64,000 nt of DNA from Urophycis tenuis (Eukaryota > Chordata > Actinopteri > Gadiformes > Phycidae), in contig JAXIVH010000010.1 of the NCBI GenBank assembly GCA_036785325.1, forward strand, positions 6,030,284-6,094,283, read 5' to 3'. The notes beneath the pieces are model-generated. The model saw only the letters and a list, made by a program, of their open reading frames with translations, was not told the origin of the DNA and made no database searches. Each line of letters opens with the position of its first letter. The stretch's first letter is position 1. This document shows, in pieces, positions 58,670-64,000 of the stretch. The translations under genes and the position numbers were made by a program.

Positions 58670-58983
58670 ATGGTGCCAAAAGATAGCTGGTCCTGTGGGC
58701 CAATCAGTCCGCCGCCCTCCTTGGAGCCTTTTGTGTTATTAAGCGTTTTATTTCTGGGCGCTTTTGCCCTGACTGACGTGGGCGAGATGAAGACCCAAGA
58801 GCGTTTATTTTTAAAATCCTTGGGTCTCTCCTCCAGGCCCGAGCCCACAAGAGCCCCCAGACGGGTTCCGTCTGTGTTGTGGCAGATGTTTTGGAGGAGT
58901 GAAGGCAGCGGCGGTCAGGAGAGCGAGCCGTGCTTGGTGTCCGAGTACGGCGTGCGGGGCAACGTCGTTCGGTACGTGCAGGA
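58670..58983 (+). pseudogene. gdf3: gdf3/dvr1 exon 1 (signal peptide and N-terminal propeptide), interrupted
   Basis: Encodes a hydrophobic segment FVLLSVLFLGAFALTD, then ERLFLKSLGLSSRPEPTRAP, VPSVLWQMFWR and CLVSEYGVRGNVVRYVQD, the conserved Vg1/GDF1/GDF3 exon 1 sequence. The frame is intact to VQD at 58983, where a Rex1 LINE begins. The host sequence resumes at 63492 with AGGA then TGTAAGTATTT, a strong splice donor (GT at 63497). If unbroken, the exon would end CAGGAT just before GTAAGT. With Rex1 in the exon, translation runs into its repeats and stops within a dozen codons. In-frame methionines are at 58670 and 58568. A TTG at 58721 stands where a short signal peptide would be expected to start. 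Exon 2 of this copy, if present, lies beyond the window. Confidence 0.85.
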
Positions 58984-59507
58984 CAGACAGACAGACAGAC
59001 AGACAGACATACTTTATTGATCCCAGAGGGAAATTGTCTTCGTGACAAAACTCCAGTAGAAAAAAAGAGGACACTCTACGTATAGTAGAGTGTTAGAAAA
59101 TATAAATATAAATATATAAGGAAACCTATGTAAAAATATAAAACCTATGTAAAAATAAAAGTATAAACCTATGTACAAATATAATGTAACCTATGTAATA
59201 AAATATATAAAAATGTACATAAAGAAATGATAATATACATAAATGTACATACATCCAGGCATACACTACAAGGTAATAGCATACACTAGGATGTAGCATG
59301 TCGGATTTTTGTAAAAACCAGTTGTGCAGAGATGACCAGATGACCAGTTGTGTAGTAAATCACAGTAATGCAGTGAAATGACCAGTTATGTAGTGATATT
59401 ACAGTGAAATGAAATGACAGTCATGTAATAAGAATGGATACCAATTATGCAGATGACAGTGACAAATTGTAAAGTTTGATGACCACAGGCAGGAATGATT
59501 TCCTATG

Positions 59508-62387
59508 TCGCTCTGTAGGGCTGTTAAATTAATATTCGAATTTCGAATATTCCTCGAATATTGAAAAAATATGTACATTCGAACGTGAAAATGAATAATC
59601 GAATAATTTACAAAATATATTTTATTGCTTAGGGCAGCGCGAGCATTGATTCTCCTCCAATTGCGTCCCTATGTGTGTAGCTGCTGCAGTCACGTGTCAC
59701 AACAACGAAGCATGGACTGCGCTCGAGCCCTCACTTACCGTAGGCCTAGACAGCAGCGAATCCGATGAGCAGAAAATGCATGAAACACAAACCGGGCCCG
59801 AAAAACAAACCGGGGAAATGGAATCTGGTGAAGTCTACAACTCCACCACGGACAAAGTGATTGTTAAGCCAGACAGTTTAAGAAGTAATGTTTGGCGCTT
59901 TTTTGGATTCTGGTCTGTTGGAGGTAAAGTTGTCGACAAATCCAAGGCTGTTTGCAAGTTATGCGATGCGGAGCTGGCATATCACTCCACTACCACAAAT
60001 TTGAGGTCGCATGTAAAGGTTTTTCATCCGACCGAATGGGAAAAAGTGGGTGAAGACGAAACAGACGGCCCGCTTCCCAAACAACCCAAGCTAACGTCGT
60101 TTTACAGCCCGAACACTTCTCTTCCCGCTGCAAAACAAGAGGCCATCACTAAAAAGTTAACACAGTTCATTTGCAAAGACATGCGGCCAATCAGTATAGT
60201 TGACGGCGTAGGTTTTCAGGAATTTATCCATGAAATAAATCCACGCTATCAAGTCCCTTCCCGTGGAACTGTTAATAACAGGATTGTTAAACTCTATGAC
60301 GCCACCGCCAGTAACGTGAAAATTACAATCAAGGACAAAGCCGTAGCATTGACCACAGACGGGTGGACTTCCCTCGCCAATGATGCGTTTGTCACTGTGA
60401 CAGCCCATGTCATCACAGATAATTGGGAGATGAAGGACTTTGTGCTTAAAACAGGGGAGCTCAGAGAAAGTCATACAGCGGAGAACGTATCAAAATCTAT
60501 TATGGATGGTTTGCAGGAGTTTGGCGTGCAGCTGGAGTCTGTCGTTGCCGTGACAACGGATAATGCAGCTAACTATGTGAACGCAGTTGAGAAGCACATG
60601 AATACAATGAACGTGCCGTGTTTCGCACATACCATCAACCTGGCTGTCCGAAAGGGGCTAGGGGTGAGATCCATAGAGAACAGTGTTGCCAGATTGAAAC
60701 GTACTGCTGCCTACTTCAACCATTCAACCACCGCCAGTTACCTCCTTGAAGAAAAGCAGAAGCAGATGCAAATGCCGAAAAGGGACAAACTGATCAACGA
60801 CTGTGCGACTAGATGGAACTCTACCTACGACATGATTTGTCGGGCTCTGGAGCAACAAGCACCAGTGGCCGCTGTCATCTTTGACAAAAAGCTGTCCAAC
60901 CTTGAGCTGTCCACGAGTGAATGGACTCAGTTGGAAAAGGTGAGCCAAATGTATTTAATTTATATGTAATTACTAAATAGGCCTATGTCTCAAGTTGACG
61001 TTTATGTCAAAGGCAAATAGTCACAGCACTTCATGATTTTTTTTTATTTTATTCATTTGTCCTACTGCAGGTCAAGGACATTCTCAGGCCATTCAAAGTC
61101 TCCACAGTGGCTTTATCGACCGATAAATACCCAACAGCGTCAGCTGTTCTCCCAATGAAGCACGTTCTTCTGTCTCATCTGAGACAGGAGACAGACGGCG
61201 ACACTGCAGCTGTAAGAGAAATGAAGGCAAAGATAACGGCTGATCTAAATAAGCGCTACCCAGAAGACGGTGACGTCTTCATGTTTCTGAACACTGCCAG
61301 TTATCTTGACCCTCGCTTCCACTGCCTGGGTCATCTAGATCATGGAAGGCAACACGAAGTCCATGCCAAAGTGCTTGACGAGGTTACAGCTATAGCAGCA
61401 GCAGAGAAGTCAGGAGTAGGGTCAGAATTGCCCACCCCACTTGAAGCCCCCGGCAAAAGTTCCCTTTCTGCAATGGGTGATCTATTTTCCCATCTCTACC
61501 AACCGCAGACAAGAGCTGCTGAATACGATCTGCATGGGGAGCTAGTCAAGTACGAAAGAGAGCCACAGCTGCCTCCCGACGCAGACCCTCTCCTGTGGTG
61601 GAAAACTACAGGCAGTGCGAGGTATCCGTACATCGCACAGGTGGCGAAAAAATACCTCACGGTACCCGGTACATCGGTTAGATCAGAGCGCGTCTTTTCC
61701 TCAGCCGGCAACATTGTCAATAAAAAACGCTCAGCACTTGCCGCTGAACAAGTAGACCGTCTGGTATTTTTGGCGAACAATCTATAGGCCTATGCCTAGT
61801 CCACCAGTCGTGTTTTGAGTTAATTTGTGGCCTGCTTGTTTCTTTCAGTTATGGCTGATTTTATTTAACATGTGAAAAATGACGTTGGTCAAATATTATT
61901 ATTAAATATGTCGGCATATTACACGCCATTCTAATAGCCGAACTGTGAAGGGTGATTCTGTTTTTTTGCAATAGTTTGTTTTGTAATTTGCATAAATGAA
62001 CAATATGTTGACTGTTTACAATTGGCTGCTGTTAATGTTCGTTTATGCTCTAGGCCTACTAGGCTAATTTCATTTCTGTAGCTGTGAGCTGTAGTCCAAT
62101 TCAAACTCCTGTTCAGTGAATGTAACATGTTGAACATGACGCGTGGATTTTGTCTGTGGAATAAATCAGCGTTTGACTGTAACTGGTCGTTTTTCTTGAC
62201 ATTTGGGAGAGTGCAGCGCCTCTGTTGGATATAATGGGGTACTGTTACAAGAACAAGTCCTATTCTCCGCGGGGAAAAATAATTAATGAATTAATAATAA
62301 TATTCGAATATATTCGATATTCGGACCATTTTTTAAACTGATATTCGAATTCAATTTCTGGGGAATGTTACCAGCCCTATCGCTCTG
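59508..62387 (+). mobile_element. hAT DNA transposon, apparently complete
   Basis: The element is 59516-62379 (2864 bp) with ends TAGGGCTG and CAGCCCTA and subterminal repeats rich in ATATTCGAAT on both sides. It is flanked by the perfect 8-bp target duplication TCGCTCTG (59508-59515, 62380-62387). The transposase gene inside is open and spliced. Nothing visible prevents activity. Confidence 0.95.
59671..61787 (+). CDS. hAT transposase, two exons
   Basis: Exon 1 is 59671-60939, the intron 60940-61070 (GTGAGC to CTGCAG, 131 bp) and exon 2 61071-61787, giving about 661 residues with a phase-0 junction (TQLEK to VKDIL). A BED zinc finger is at about 71-115 (WRFFGF, CKLCDAELAYHSTTTNLRSH). The DDE-type RNase H fold shows TTDGWTS and TTDNAANY with their catalytic aspartates and CATRWNST. 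The C-terminal hAT dimerisation domain is YPYIAQVAKKYLTVPGTSV, RVFSSAGNIVNKKRSAL. The start could instead be a later Met (MHETQTG). The protein cuts and pastes the element by binding its ends. It is related to the ZBED family of domesticated transposases, but the TSD and TIRs show a mobile copy. Confidence 0.9.
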
Positions 62388-63509
62388 TGGTGCATCTAGG
62401 TGAGAGGAGTCTTCTGCTGAAGCTACTCCTCCGCTGAGCTAGGGTGGAAAAGAGAGGGTGAGACGCATTGTCCATGATAGTCCGTAGCCTGGGCAGCATC
62501 CTCCTATCTGCCACGGTAGTCAGAGTGTCCAATTCCTCACCCACAACATCACCAGCCCTCTTGATGAGTCTATTGAGTCTATTGGTGTCCGCGACCCTCA
62601 TCCCACTGCCCCAGCATGTGACAGCGAAGAAGATCGCACTGGCAACCACAGACTCGTAGAACATCCTCAGCATTGTCCTACAGATGTTGAAGGACCTTAG
62701 CCTCCTAAGAAAAAAAAAGTCGGCTTTGGCCCTTCTTATAGATAGCCTCTGTGTTCCTGGTCCAGTCCAACTTGTTGTTGAAGTACACCCCAAGGTACTT
62801 GTACTCCTCAACAATGTCGACAGGAACCCCCTGGATGAACACAGGGCCCACCGGTGTTTTGACCCTCCTTAGGTCCACAATGAGCTCCTTTGTCTTGGTA
62901 GCATTGAGCTGTAGATGGTTCAGCTCACACCAAGAGACAAAGTTGCCCACAACAGTCCTATACTCACCCTCATCACCCCCCTCAATACAGCCAACTACTG
63001 CAGAGTCATCAGAAAACTTCTGAAGGTGGCAAGACTCAGTGCAATAGCTGAAGTCTGAGGTGTAGAGGGTGAAGAGGAAGGGAGAAAGGACCGTCCCCTG
63101 AGGGGCCCCGGTGTTGCTAACCACCCTGTCAGATACACAGTTCTGTAGGCGTACAAACTGTGGTCTGCCCATCAGGTAGTCAACAATCCAGGACACCAAG
63201 GGGGCATCAACCTGCATCGCAGCCATCTTCTCACCTAGGAGACCAGGCCGTAAGGTGTTGAAAGCACTGGAGAAGTCAAAGAACATGACTCTCAGTGCTC
63301 GCCGGCTTGTCCAGATGCGAGTAGGCTTTGTTCAGCAGGTAGATGATGCAGTCCTCGACTCCCAGGCGGGGCTGGTAGGCGAACTGCAGCTGGTCCGAGA
63401 AGGGTCTGACCATAGGCCTGAGCTGCTCCAAGACAAGCCTCTCCATGGTCTTCATGATATGTGACGTCAGGGGGAGAGCAGGGTGGGGGGGAGGATGTAA
63501 GTATTTCAA
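62380..63509 (-). pseudogene. Rex1 reverse transcriptase, frameshifted
   Basis: The fragment order is right for Rex1: LTSHIMKTMERLVLEQLRPM and FAYQPRLGVEDCIIYLL, then MFFDFSSAFNTLRPGLL, GAPQGTVLSPFLF, the catalytic KFSDDSAVVG (SDD in place of ADD), YKYLGVYFNNKLDW, then LRRLRSFNICRTMLRMFYES and SAIFFAVTCWG. One frame change is near 63285 and another in the poly(A) run at 62708-62717. The last codons (RKSFLPVVIKLYNL) continue on the other side of the hAT at 59470-59515. It is inactive. Confidence 0.85.
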
Positions 63510-64000
63510 TTCATAGTGTCAGACAGATTACATCTTTCAACATCAGATGAACAGCTTTTTTTTAATTTTTTTTAAAAAGCCACTCGATTACCAATATGAA
63601 TTGGAATGCTGTATTAGTCTGTTGCTACTTTCGCAGCCATGGCATGGGCGTACTCGGAGGTTAACATCCTCAGGTCAGGGGTCAGGGTACTGAAGTAGAA
63701 TCGGTTTTCCCGTCAGAATTCTTAAACGATAAAACGGCCTTTATTCAGTTTTTCCACTGTCCATGAGCTTTGAACTATTTTTTGGTTCGGTGTAACTTCA
63801 TGTGGCACCCCCCTAATGGATGCCGACTACGCCACCCCTTGAGTTAACCAGTATATAGTGGCATCGAAGCAAGAGGAACTCTGAGTGTAACAATGAGTAT
63901 GCCAACACTGGTAAGGAACAGTTACAGATTCTTTATTTAATATTATAGAGGTGGTACAGGTTGGTCAATAAATACACAATGGGACGACCCCAACGGGAAG
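63492..64000 (+). other. Presumed gdf3 intron 1, start
   Basis: Begins with the donor TGTAAGTATTT after the Rex1 insertion. No exon 2 sequence, acceptor followed by GRLVSCWG codons, or other gene appears before the end of the window. Confidence 0.5.

Larger units (their letters stand above)
58984..63491 (-). mobile_element. Rex1 LINE, 5'-truncated, split by a hAT element
   Basis: Minus-strand Rex1/Babar-type LINE. The 3' end is at 58984 with a (GTCT)n tail and GGGATCAATAAAGTATGTCTG in parts. The 5' truncation is near 63491. The flanking AGGA (58980-58983 and 63492-63495) is a probable short target duplication. Coding parts are listed separately. The hAT transposon at 59516-62379 interrupts it near the 3' end of the ORF, so Rex1 inserted first. 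Confidence 0.9.

Overview
The window is vertebrate genomic DNA, almost certainly from a teleost fish. Introns, AATAAA poly(A) signals, a gdf3/dvr1 (Vg1)-type TGF-beta ligand, TRIM-like B30.2 exons and a fish-typical transposon mix (Ty3/gypsy, BEL/Pao, L1, L2, Rex1, hAT, MITEs) all point that way. The motif AGGCCTA recurs in many places, which recalls clupeiform genomes, but the species cannot be fixed from this sequence.

The window is a tandem array. A unit of about 10-12 kb (large insertions discounted) holds a multi-exon B30.2/SPRY gene on the minus strand followed by the large second exon of gdf3 on the plus strand. B30.2 copies start near 2.7, 22.3 (broken), 37.9 and 51.9 kb, with one-exon remnants at 30.8 and 43.5 kb and degenerate B30.2 pieces at 10.6, 34.7 and 46.9 kb. 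gdf3 exon 2 occurs intact three times (8995-9854, 32715-33574, 45365-46230), each with its own 3' UTR and poly(A) signal. A gdf3 3' UTR with no coding exon lies at 8228-8572. The only recognisable gdf3 exon 1 is at about 58670-58983, after the three exon 2 copies, and a Rex1 LINE interrupts it right at its splice donor.

Large insertions sit in single units. A complete young Ty3/gypsy element with a PNMA-like Gag N-terminus occupies 11877-21224. A 5'-truncated L1 occupies 23677-26684. A full-length L2 with an intact 1003-residue ORF occupies 47606-51224. A Rex1 (58984-63491) is itself split by an apparently intact hAT transposon (59516-62379). Because the units are paralogous, the empty site of most insertions can be read in a sister unit, which gives exact boundaries and target-site duplications (TSDs). 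The stretches 28368-33900 and 41500-46520 are near-identical, so gdf3 copies 2 and 3 are the youngest pair.

How the parts may work together: gdf3/Vg1 is the maternally supplied partner of Nodal in mesendoderm and left-right patterning. The three exon 2 copies keep the furin site and all seven cystine-knot cysteines, but none has a visible signal-peptide exon in front of it. Whether they are dead partial duplicates, alternative last exons of one upstream exon 1, or genes with new 5' ends is the main question this window raises.
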